Both the position numbers and the translations under genes were made by a program. Positions 51,619-59,585 of a DNA stretch of 64,000 nucleotides are shown piece by piece. Numbering within the stretch: the stretch's first letter is position 1; each line of letters starts with the position of its first letter. The notes below the pieces were generated by a model. That model saw only the letters and a program-made list of their open reading frames with translations. It searched no databases and had not been told where the DNA came from. The stretch comes from Cytophagaceae bacterium (GTDB taxonomy: Bacteria > Bacteroidota > Bacteroidia > Cytophagales > Cyclobacteriaceae), in NCBI GenBank assembly GCA_006969745.1, contig CP030886.1, positions 2,081,234 through 2,145,233 of the forward strand. Reading direction: 5' to 3'.

Positions 51619-54294
51619 TTGAAAGCTGAGCAATACCATATCAGGCCGCCCAAGGTCGCAGAGAAGTTACTTCGACTCATTTACGATGATGAACTGCTAG
51701 ATGATATTCTCGGCGACCTTCAAGAGATGTTTCAGGATCGAGTGGAAAGCAAAGGACTATTTAGGGCTCGCTTTCATTATTTCAAGGATGCATTTCTTTC
51801 GATCCGCAATTATGATTTAAGAAGAAAACGAAAGGTCTTTCAAAATAACTCAATACCAATGCTTAAAAACTACATCAAAACCACGTTCCGTACACTGGCC
51901 AAAAACCAGGTGTATTCCGCACTAAATATCTTAGGACTGGCGCTAGGTATAGCCGCGTGTTTATTCATTTCACAATACGTCGCTTACGAATACAGCTACG
52001 ATAAATTCCACTCCAATCACGAAAATTTGTACCGAGTCAAGTATATGGTATATCGTGGTGGGGACTTACAAATAGACTGTGCGGCGGCAGTTCCTCGAGT
52101 AGGACCTTTTATGAAAGAAAATATGCCCGAAGTTGTGGATTATGCAAGAGCATTTCCAATGTCCGGGGTATTTGAGAAAGACAACATTCAATTCAGGGAA
52201 AAAAGAGTTCAAGTTGCAGATCCGGCATTTTTGAAAATTTTTGATTACCCCTTGATACATGGAGACGCAGAAACAGCACTTGCCGAGCCCAATACCGTCG
52301 TGATTACCGAGTCGATTGCCAACAAGTATTTTGGCAGAACCGATGTGGTTGGCGAGAGCCTGAACCTATATACATGGATAGAAAAAACGCTTGAAATAAC
52401 AGGTGTGACCAAAGATGTTCCGGACAATTCCCATTTGAAATACAATTTCCTGATTTCCTATGAGACGCTAAACAATGAAACCAGAAACGACGATGGAACC
52501 GCCTCTTCCGAGACAGCCTGGGGATGGTATGATTTTAATACCTATGTCTTGCTAAAAGACGGTACCGACCCAAAGGCATTTGATGAGAAATTTGAAGATG
52601 TACTATATGCGGAGCGTGGAGAGGACTTTGAGAAGTTTAATTTTAAAGCCGAATTTCCTTTACAGCCAATTACGGACATTCATCTGTATTCCAACTTACT
52701 TCAAGAGTCTGAACCTACCGAACAAGGAGACGGTGACACGGTATTTTTCTTAAGCATAATTGCGGCATTTATCCTTGTTATTGCCTGGATCAACTATATT
52801 AATCTGTCCACTGCAAAATCACTAGAGCGAGCGAAAGAAGTGGGTGTGCGAAAATCGATGGGAGCCTATCGAAAGCAGCTGGTCAATCAGTTTTTGACGG
52901 AATCATTCGTTTTGAATTTTATTGCACTGGCCTTGGCCGTTATAGTTGTTATTATTACCACCCCATTTTTTAATCAGCTAATCGATTCGCAACTGAGCCG
53001 AGCATTTTTCCTCCAGCCACAATTTTGGCTGGCGGTGATTGGAATTTATATTATTGGCTCATTCCTCTCAGGGTTGTATCCGGCATTTATCTTATCATCA
53101 TTCCGTCCTATACAGGTGCTTAAAGGAAAGATGACAACAAATAAATCAGGCATCCTCCTGCGGCGTGCGTTGGTGGTATTTCAATTCACCGCATCAGTGA
53201 CTCTTATTGCAGGGACAATTATCGTGTATCAACAGCTAAGTCACATGAAAAAACTGGATGTTGGATTTGATATGACAGATACCATGGTAATGAGAGGACC
53301 ACAAGTCTTTGCAGTAGACTCATTGTTTGGTACTGCACTTAATTCGTTCGAAAACGAGCTCAGAAGTAATCCGAACATAGCAGATGTTACGAACAGTTCG
53401 AACGTACCGGGAGATGAGATTTTCTGGACCAGAGGAATGAGAAAACAAGAAGATACACGAGACAAAAACTTTACGGTGTATCTGGTTGGCGTTGATCAGG
53501 AATATTTTCCAACATACGACATTGAGTTTCTTGCAGGCAGAAACTATGACAAAACATTCACTACAGACACAGGCAATGTGATCATCAATAAAGCAACAAT
53601 GGAGTATTTGGATATTCAGACACCAGAAGAAGCGATTGGTCAAAAAGTGGTGTATGGTGGGAATAAACGGACCATTATTGGGGTGGTAGATAATTATCGT
53701 CAGCAATCGGTCAAGAATAATATCAATCCTTTGGTCTTTCCTCTTACGGAAACTAATGCCTCGTTCATTACAGTAAAATTGAAAAGCAATGACTATCAGC
53801 AGGCATATGATGAAACCAAAGCAGTTTATGACAATTTTTTTCCGGGAAATCCATTTGACACCTTCTTCTTAGACGAATTCTACAACAAGCAATACGCCAA
53901 CGAACAAAATTTCAGCCGAGCATTTACACTCTTTGCTGTATTCGCAATCATCGTCGCATGCCTTGGTCTTTTCGGACTCACCTCCTTTACCGCACTTCAG
54001 CGAACCAAAGAAATTGGCATCAGGAAAGTTTTAGGTGCAGATGTAACTCAGTTGGTAATGATCTTGTCAAAAGAATTCCTGATCCTGATAGCTATCGCCA
54101 ATGTCATCTCCTGGCCGATCGTTTATTTGATAATGGACGGATGGCTAGACAATTTCACCAGCCGCATCAGTATTGGACTTTCGGTTTTCCTTATTTCAGC
54201 GATACTCGTGGTTCTCATTGCACTAATAGCTGTTGGGAACAAAACCCTCTCTATCGCCAAAACTAATCCGGTTAAAGCATTGAGATATGAATAA
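51619..54294 (+). CDS. FtsX/MacB-type ABC transporter permease, second copy (TTG start)
   Basis: 891 residues. The start is TTG 51619, two bases after the PadR stop; no ATG is available near the conserved N-terminal prefix IRPPKVAEKLLRLIYDDELL, DDILGDLQEMF. Two MacB-core/FtsX units follow, with FtsX motifs RAKEVGVRKSMGAYRKQLVN and TKEIGIRKVLGADVTQLVMI. It is a paralogue of the permease at 11.6 kb, with the same prefix and PadR partner. No ATP-binding subunit is adjacent. Expected in the inner membrane; substrate unknown. Confidence 0.92.
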   Translation: MKAEQYHIRPPKVAEKLLRLIYDDELLDDILGDLQEMFQDRVESKGLFRARFHYFKDAFLSIRNYDLRRKRKVFQNNSIPMLKNYIKTTFRTLAKNQVYSALNILGLALGIAACLFISQYVAYEYSYDKFHSNHENLYRVKYMVYRGGDLQIDCAAAVPRVGPFMKENMPEVVDYARAFPMSGVFEKDNIQFREKRVQVADPAFLKIFDYPLIHGDAETALAEPNTVVITESIANKYFGRTDVVGESLNLYTWIEKTLEITGVTKDVPDNSHLKYNFLISYETLNNETRNDDGTASSETAWGWYDFNTYVLLKDGTDPKAFDEKFEDVLYAERGEDFEKFNFKAEFPLQPITDIHLYSNLLQESEPTEQGDGDTVFFLSIIAAFILVIAWINYINLSTAKSLERAKEVGVRKSMGAYRKQLVNQFLTESFVLNFIALALAVIVVIITTPFFNQLIDSQLSRAFFLQPQFWLAVIGIYIIGSFLSGLYPAFILSSFRPIQVLKGKMTTNKSGILLRRALVVFQFTASVTLIAGTIIVYQQLSHMKKLDVGFDMTDTMVMRGPQVFAVDSLFGTALNSFENELRSNPNIADVTNSSNVPGDEIFWTRGMRKQEDTRDKNFTVYLVGVDQEYFPTYDIEFLAGRNYDKTFTTDTGNVIINKATMEYLDIQTPEEAIGQKVVYGGNKRTIIGVVDNYRQQSVKNNINPLVFPLTETNASFITVKLKSNDYQQAYDETKAVYDNFFPGNPFDTFFLDEFYNKQYANEQNFSRAFTLFAVFAIIVACLGLFGLTSFTALQRTKEIGIRKVLGADVTQLVMILSKEFLILIAIANVISWPIVYLIMDGWLDNFTSRISIGLSVFLISAILVVLIALIAVGNKTLSIAKTNPVKALRYE

Positions 54295-54332
54295 AAAAAG
54301 AGGTTGGCAGATCATAAGTCTGGCCAACCTCT
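54292..54332 (-). terminator. Rho-independent terminator of the DUF1080-like gene (minus strand)
   Basis: AGAGGTTGGC (54299-54308) and GCCAACCTCT (54323-54332) form a 10-bp stem; read on the minus strand the stem is followed by TTTTTTT. It lies 17 bp past the gene stop and also abuts the stop of the convergent permease. Confidence 0.88.
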
Positions 54333-54349
54333 ACCTAAAATAAATAAGA

Positions 54350-55459
54350 CTACTTGATTTTTAATCCAGTGTCGTCTTTAAACCTGCCGGTGATTAGCCA
54401 ACCTCCAAAATCTTCAGAGACGGCCATTAGCAGTTCATTTTTTCCCTTTTTAAGATTTAGGAAAATCCCATCAAACAAGCCGATCGTCCCTAGGTATCGA
54501 TAGTCTCGAGACCGCCATTTATTGGTGCCCCAGTAGATAGGTTCTCCATTGAGAATGGCAACCACTCGATCGCTATATCCGAACTCGAATAGCTTGATTT
54601 GATCAGTATCAGAATTGATAATGACTTTGGCCATGACAGTATTGCCGGGCGTACCATCCCGCAGGTTTTGGATGCGGGAAATATTGGCAGCAGTCCCCTC
54701 TTCAACTTGAACTTTGCCTTGCCATTTTCGAGATTCAATAACAGAATTGAGCTTGGATGGGTCCGCGACCAGCTTTTCTTCAAACATATCAGAAATCTCC
54801 CATGAGGTAATTAATCCATCGATAGCGTCCCGTTCAATCGGCTTAAAGCCAATAAGCTCTGGTGCTTCAGTAGAGATTTTAATATTGGCAATGTGAAAGC
54901 CAGAAGTATTTCCGCCTCTCAAAATGACCTTACCGGATACAGGTTTATGGAATAGCTTCCAGGATAGATTTGGCGTTTCGCTGTGATCCAGGAAAACCTG
55001 TGCATTATCCTCATTTATCAGAATTTTTATATGCGTCCAGGTATCGTAATTGTATTCATACGGGAATGAATACTTTGGCCCGAAATACAACTGCCAGGGA
55101 GAGATGTTTTTAGTAGTTGGTGCAGCTTGGTTAGCATCTGGATTTCCTGACTGATGCGGTCGCACATAAAATTGTTCAGAATCACCTGTCTCAGTATTGG
55201 CACGGAAATATACACCTGGAAATGCTTGCTCTTTTTTCAGATGGATGTCAAACTCAATGGTACCATTTTTAAAAACCTTGTCCTTAAGTGTCATTGAACC
55301 TGCCTGTAGATAAATCGCATCTTCACCCAGATGTTTCTCTAAGACATATGCTCTTGCTCGAATATCCCAATGATTGGTGTCGATAGGAATTATATCTTGA
55401 GCTAAAACAGCCAGAGTTAGTAAAAGCAAAGTTGCCGTGAGATTTATTCGTGTTTTCAT
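54350..55459 (-). CDS. Secreted DUF1080-like (3-keto-disaccharide hydrolase) domain protein
   Basis: 369 residues, signal peptide ending VLAQ (about 21). The first 200 residues look like a concanavalin-type DUF1080 jelly roll: GTIEFDIHLKKEQAFPGVYF, SEQFYVRPHQSGNPD, YNYDTWTHIKILINE, GKVILRGGNTSGFHIANI. A second beta domain covers about 240-365 (LNLKKGKNELLMAVSEDFGG). DUF1080 proteins act on or bind sugars; catalytic residues are not clear here. Likely periplasmic or surface. A terminator follows. Confidence 0.75.
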   Translation of the reverse strand: MKTRINLTATLLLLTLAVLAQDIIPIDTNHWDIRARAYVLEKHLGEDAIYLQAGSMTLKDKVFKNGTIEFDIHLKKEQAFPGVYFRANTETGDSEQFYVRPHQSGNPDANQAAPTTKNISPWQLYFGPKYSFPYEYNYDTWTHIKILINEDNAQVFLDHSETPNLSWKLFHKPVSGKVILRGGNTSGFHIANIKISTEAPELIGFKPIERDAIDGLITSWEISDMFEEKLVADPSKLNSVIESRKWQGKVQVEEGTAANISRIQNLRDGTPGNTVMAKVIINSDTDQIKLFEFGYSDRVVAILNGEPIYWGTNKWRSRDYRYLGTIGLFDGIFLNLKKGKNELLMAVSEDFGGWLITGRFKDDTGLKIK

Positions 55460-55566
55460 AACACAACCTTACGTGAGACAGTAGCCATAATACCATCTTA
55501 ATTACATCAACTTCGTTCAATTCCATTCAGAGTTGTTCAGGCAGCATATCTTTTAGACATTTGATT

Positions 55567-56808
55567 ATGGCTGAGAAATTTTCAGAGCAGGATTTGAAGC
55601 ACCTGCAATGTGAAATAGAAAATAAGTTGGGTTGGGATAAAGCAACCTCATGGCATAGCTCCATGTTTGATGAGCTATCTGAAAAGGTATTCGAGTCTAC
55701 CAACGTCATGTTAAGTGCTCCCACGCTCAAGCGATTTTTTGGTGTTGTAAGACATAGTGGAGCACCAAGTATCACCACCCTGGATGCTTTGGCAAGATTT
55801 GCTGGAAAAGAAAACTGGCGGGCATTTAAGCTTGCAGGCAAAAATCATATTTCCAGCGGCCAGTCAAGAAAACCGCGAAAATCCGTTTATGTCACAATCG
55901 GATTTGTTCTTGCAGTGGTGACTATCAGCCTGATTGGAAACAAGAGGCCGGAGGTTGTCATCAACTCATCTGAGTTTAAGTTCGAAAGCAAAGTACTGAG
56001 CAAAGAATATCCAAACTCTGTTGTCTTCGATTTTTCGATACCGCAAACATTGAGAGTAGATAGTCTCAAAATTCAGCAATACTGGGATCCAACAAAGACC
56101 ATAGACATTGGCAAAGAGCAAACACAAGCCACTGGTATCTATTATTTTCCGGGGTACTTTGAAGCCAAGCTTCTTGCTGATGGTCAGGTAGCTAAAGCGC
56201 ATGATCTTTTCTTGAAAAGTGAAGGCTGGCTGGGACTGATTGAATATGATCCAGTGCCTAAATATTTCCAGCCACAATTAGGTTTAGAATCAGGAATCAG
56301 CTTTACAAATGAGATTATGAGGGAGGTTCAAAAATTAGATGAGCCGGTAGAATCATCCTTTCACTTTATAGATGATCTAGGAGATGTTTCAGGTGATAAC
56401 TTTAATTTTTCGACGATCATCCAGTCAACATTCGATGATCGTTGGGCCGTGTGCCAATCTTTCAAGATATATTTCATTGGCACGGATGGAGCGATGATCA
56501 TTCCCTTTTCTAAAATTGGCTGTAGCTCTGACAATAACCTAATGCTGAACGATGTATACCTACGAGGAAAAGAAAAGGATCTCTCTGCACTCAGCGCCGA
56601 CTTTTCCACCCCTGTTCGACTATCTATCAGCATCGAAAACAAACAACTTAAAGTTTCAATGAATGGTGAAGAAACTTTTGCCCAAGCATACAACGATACC
56701 ATGGGTAAGCTGGTGGGTATAAGGTATAAATTCCTGGGATTGGGAGAAGTACTCGATTATTCGCTAACTGATCAAAACAAAAATACAGTAGAGCTCATAG
56801 CTCCTTAA
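55567..56808 (+). CDS. Single-span protein with N-terminal DNA-binding-like domain
   Basis: 413 residues from ATG 55567 (the TTG at 55561 is two codons upstream). Residues 5-95 are cytoplasmic-looking, with APTLKRFFGVVRHSGAPS and TTLDALARFAGKENWRAFK, a pattern seen in Bacteroidota proteins that join a repressor-like helix-turn-helix region to a membrane helix. A single membrane helix is at about 105-122 (VYVTIGFVLAVVTISLIG), then a 290-residue extracytoplasmic beta-rich part (PKD/galactose-binding-like, LRVDSLKIQQYWDPTKTI). A transmembrane signal receptor acting on DNA is a plausible, unproven reading. Confidence 0.68.
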   Translation: MAEKFSEQDLKHLQCEIENKLGWDKATSWHSSMFDELSEKVFESTNVMLSAPTLKRFFGVVRHSGAPSITTLDALARFAGKENWRAFKLAGKNHISSGQSRKPRKSVYVTIGFVLAVVTISLIGNKRPEVVINSSEFKFESKVLSKEYPNSVVFDFSIPQTLRVDSLKIQQYWDPTKTIDIGKEQTQATGIYYFPGYFEAKLLADGQVAKAHDLFLKSEGWLGLIEYDPVPKYFQPQLGLESGISFTNEIMREVQKLDEPVESSFHFIDDLGDVSGDNFNFSTIIQSTFDDRWAVCQSFKIYFIGTDGAMIIPFSKIGCSSDNNLMLNDVYLRGKEKDLSALSADFSTPVRLSISIENKQLKVSMNGEETFAQAYNDTMGKLVGIRYKFLGLGEVLDYSLTDQNKNTVELIAP

Positions 56809-56819
56809 AGCCCCTGAAT

Positions 56820-57323
56820 ATGAAACAACTAGTCATTATTATTTTTTTATCATCCGCCGTTTCCTCTTTTTCTCAGAATTACGATGCGGATGTGGTTTCT
56901 GTTGAAAGCATAGGTAGAGCTTATTATGAAATAGTCTCAGGGCCAATTGGCCAGAAAAGAGATTTTGACAGACTTAGGAATCTCTTTCACCCGGAAGCCA
57001 GGCTTGTTTTTAGTTACTGGTCGGAGGAAGAGCAAAAAAACAAACTCATGCCAATGGATATAGAAGGCTATATTGAAAAGCTGGATTATCTGGACAAAAA
57101 AGGGTTCTATGAGGAAGAGCTATATGTATCAAGTGAATCATATGGTTCAATCACTCAATCCATCAGCACCTACAAATTCTGGATGGAAGACAAGACAGCA
57201 GAAGGTCGAGGCTTCACCAGTTACCAATATTTCTACGACGGCAAGCGCTATTGGATACTATCAATGCTTTGGATGATGGAAAGTGAAAAGTATCCTATTC
57301 CAAAGGCCTACTTAGGCAAATGA
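56820..57323 (+). CDS. Exported NTF2-like (SnoaL-type) protein
   Basis: 167 residues with a signal peptide (VSSFSQ, about 19). The fold looks like a cystatin/NTF2-type cone: AYYEIVSGPIGQKRDFDRLR, NLFHPEARLVFSYW, ISTYKFWMEDKTAEG and RYWILSMLWMMES. Such exported NTF2-like proteins bind small molecules or act as isomerase-like enzymes; residues do not fix which. It starts 11 bp after the preceding membrane protein gene, so they may be one transcript. Confidence 0.72.
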   Translation: MKQLVIIIFLSSAVSSFSQNYDADVVSVESIGRAYYEIVSGPIGQKRDFDRLRNLFHPEARLVFSYWSEEEQKNKLMPMDIEGYIEKLDYLDKKGFYEEELYVSSESYGSITQSISTYKFWMEDKTAEGRGFTSYQYFYDGKRYWILSMLWMMESEKYPIPKAYLGK

Positions 57324-57407
57324 ATGACTTTGAATGAGCTTGATATGACAATGTCTATGTCATAATATAAGTCAGCGATACATTGAGCCAAACTCAACAC
57401 TATTATT

Positions 57408-58505
57408 ATGAAAAGCTCAATCTTCGCACTACTGTTATTCCTTTCCCAGGTAGCATTTTCCCAGGATGTTGGTGGGAAAACATTAGTTAGTCAATCTCGG
57501 AAAACTACCGCTAACATTGGCAAGTGCGACATTACAATCAAATATCACAGTCCTTCGGTAAACGGCAGAAAAATATTTGGAGGCATAGTTCCTTTTGATT
57601 TCGTGGTGGATGGAGTGGAGTATCCCTGGAGAGCAGGATCTAATCAAAGAACTACCATCGACTTCAGCCATCCTGTAGAGATTGAAGGACAGAAATTGGA
57701 TTCAGGTTCTTACGGGTTTTTAGTATTGGTAAGTGAGAAAGAGTGGACACTGATCTTTTCTTCTGGCAAAAGCTGGGGAGCATTCAACTACGACAAAGCC
57801 AACGATGTATTGAGAATTCCTGTGAAGACAAAGCAAACCTCATATCAAGAATGGTTGAGCTATGATTTCATCAACCCGAAAGCAGAATCTGTAGATGTGC
57901 AGCTACGGTGGGAAAACACAGCGGTTTCGTTCAATGTAAAAACCAATGCACTCGATAATCTGATAAGCGATCTGGAGGCAAAAGAAGATAAGTCTGCATT
58001 TGATTTACAAGACCTGTTCTTGCGAACATTAGAGAAAGACCCGGGCCTGCACGAAAAAGCCATGGCATACCTTGAAGAGTCATATAAGAAGATTGATGAC
58101 TTTGAGCAGGAGGCATATCAAAAAGCAGCCCTCTACAATTACAAAGTCTTGAAAGGTGAGATTTTACTGTCAATGGGAAAGAAGAAGGAGGCGAACAAGC
58201 TAATTGATGAAGCCTTTGAATCTGCATCCGGCTTTAATGTCTACTACTATGCTTTAAATAAACTCACAGTAAAAGGTGAGAAAGAAGTCGCTTTCGATGT
58301 GTTGAATGCAGCCATAAAGCGCGATCCTCATAATTTTCAAAATCACTTTGCCTTCGGAGAGTATTACTTAAAAGAAGGGAATCAGAAAAAAGCCACTGAG
58401 CATTTCAAGAAAGCCTATGATATGACCGTTGAGCAAAAAAGTGGATGGAAGAATTACGCAAGGTATCTGTACCTCCAAAACAAGCTTGTATTAGAAAATC
58501 AGTAG
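57408..58505 (+). CDS. DUF2911 and TPR protein, secreted
   Basis: 365 residues. A signal peptide ends at AFSQD (about 19). DUF2911 covers residues 25-180: SPSVNGRKIFGGIVPF, VEYPWRAGSNQRTTIDFSHP, LDSGSYGFLVLVSEKEWTLI. TPR-like helices fill the C-terminal half (about 200-365), e.g. KVLKGEILLSMGKKKEANKL, NAAIKRDPHNFQNHFAFGEY and YLKEGNQKKATEHFKKAYDM. DUF2911 is a common envelope module of unknown activity. It seems to be transcribed alone. Confidence 0.88.
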   Translation: MKSSIFALLLFLSQVAFSQDVGGKTLVSQSRKTTANIGKCDITIKYHSPSVNGRKIFGGIVPFDFVVDGVEYPWRAGSNQRTTIDFSHPVEIEGQKLDSGSYGFLVLVSEKEWTLIFSSGKSWGAFNYDKANDVLRIPVKTKQTSYQEWLSYDFINPKAESVDVQLRWENTAVSFNVKTNALDNLISDLEAKEDKSAFDLQDLFLRTLEKDPGLHEKAMAYLEESYKKIDDFEQEAYQKAALYNYKVLKGEILLSMGKKKEANKLIDEAFESASGFNVYYYALNKLTVKGEKEVAFDVLNAAIKRDPHNFQNHFAFGEYYLKEGNQKKATEHFKKAYDMTVEQKSGWKNYARYLYLQNKLVLENQ

Positions 58506-58516
58506 ATTGGTACCAA

Positions 58517-58939
58517 TCAACTCATCTTCATTCGCAACACAATCTGATCAGCTCCTTCCATAAAATATTCTTTTATGACCGTGAAACCTATTTTCTCATA
58601 AAAGGGCTTCCCTATTTTATTGTCTCGAAAAACCTCCACCTCAAGATTATCATGAAACTGACCAACATAATTGACCAATGCTGTACCAATACCTTTCGAA
58701 TGTGATTTAGGATCAACAAATAAACCACCAATTTCATCATCACTCATAGAGATGAACCCAAGGATTCTATCGGACTCCACATACACCCAGGTTTCCGAAT
58801 TGGGCAGGTACTTTTCCGCCATCATTTGCTTGACCATCGCCTGGAAGTCATCGCTTAAAAATGGGTGTGCAAGAAGAGATGCATTTTCCCAAATGGCCAG
58901 CAAAGTGGGAATCTCACTTTCCCTGTATTTTCTAATCAT
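58517..58939 (-). CDS. GNAT family N-acetyltransferase
   Basis: 140 residues, GCN5-type acetyltransferase. The acetyl-CoA loop is VDPKSHSKGIGTALVNYV near residue 75, with preceding strand SDDEIGGLFV. The start IRKYRESEIPTLLAIWENAS is normal for the family. It acetylates an amine of a small molecule or peptide; substrate unknown. It is 2 bp downstream of the TetR gene, so probably in its operon and controlled by it. Confidence 0.9.
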   Translation of the reverse strand: MIRKYRESEIPTLLAIWENASLLAHPFLSDDFQAMVKQMMAEKYLPNSETWVYVESDRILGFISMSDDEIGGLFVDPKSHSKGIGTALVNYVGQFHDNLEVEVFRDNKIGKPFYEKIGFTVIKEYFMEGADQIVLRMKMS

Positions 58940-58941
58940 GA

Positions 58942-59481
58942 TTATAAATTTTGATATTTTAATAAAAGCTGTTCCCTGATGGCGTGAAGTGGATAATCAT
59001 CAAAAACAGACAGATAGTGTAGTGCTATTCCATCTAACTCCGCGATAAACATGAAACTTAGCGTGCTACTTCTTTGCTCGTCAATTTGGTCAAATATCCC
59101 TTTGACAGAACCAAGGAGAATTGATGATCGCTCTTTAATATGATCATGAAGAAATTCTCGTGTAGAAGGCTGAAACATCACATTCAAATTAAGTCTCAAA
59201 GTCTTTGCGTCATTTTCCAGCTGAGAGAAAAAGCCCTCAATGATTGACAGCAGTTGATTCACGGGTTGTTCTTTGCTTGCTGACGAGCTAATGCTTTTCA
59301 TTTGCTCAGTTGTGTCACTGAATATTTTCTCTAAAATTTCATTTTTCGATTGAAAATGATGGTAGACCAATCCTTTGGAGACATTTGCGGTATTGCATAT
59401 GTCAGTCATGGAAGTTTTTTCAAACCCTTTCTCACTGAAGAGCCTGGTAGCTGCTTGAATTACTTGTTGTTTTTTATCCAA
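58942..59481 (-). CDS. TetR/AcrR family regulator (TTG start)
   Basis: 179 residues starting at TTG 59481; the family N-terminus KKQQVIQAATRLFSEKGFEK follows directly. The helix-turn-helix is TSMTDICNTANVSKGLVYHH, then a C-terminal ligand-binding helical domain of about 120 residues. It is probably a dimeric repressor of its own operon, since an operator-like palindrome touches the start codon. GNAT lies downstream (2 bp). Confidence 0.9.
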   Translation of the reverse strand: MDKKQQVIQAATRLFSEKGFEKTSMTDICNTANVSKGLVYHHFQSKNEILEKIFSDTTEQMKSISSSASKEQPVNQLLSIIEGFFSQLENDAKTLRLNLNVMFQPSTREFLHDHIKERSSILLGSVKGIFDQIDEQRSSTLSFMFIAELDGIALHYLSVFDDYPLHAIREQLLLKYQNL

Positions 59482-59499
59482 AAACCGACCGTTCGGTTT
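59482..59499. promoter_or_regulatory. TetR-type operator directly upstream of its start codon
   Basis: AAACCGACCGTTCGGTTT pairs 8 of 9 half-site positions and resembles the ACCGACCGGTCGGT operators of many TetR proteins. Its first base is adjacent to the TTG start, so bound repressor would block initiation. Confidence 0.7.
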
Positions 59500-59585
59500 G
59501 TAATATAATCAATTTAATTTAACTACCATGTTTTTATATTCAACATTAGCCAATCAACTAATCCACCAATCACTAAATTTACCTC

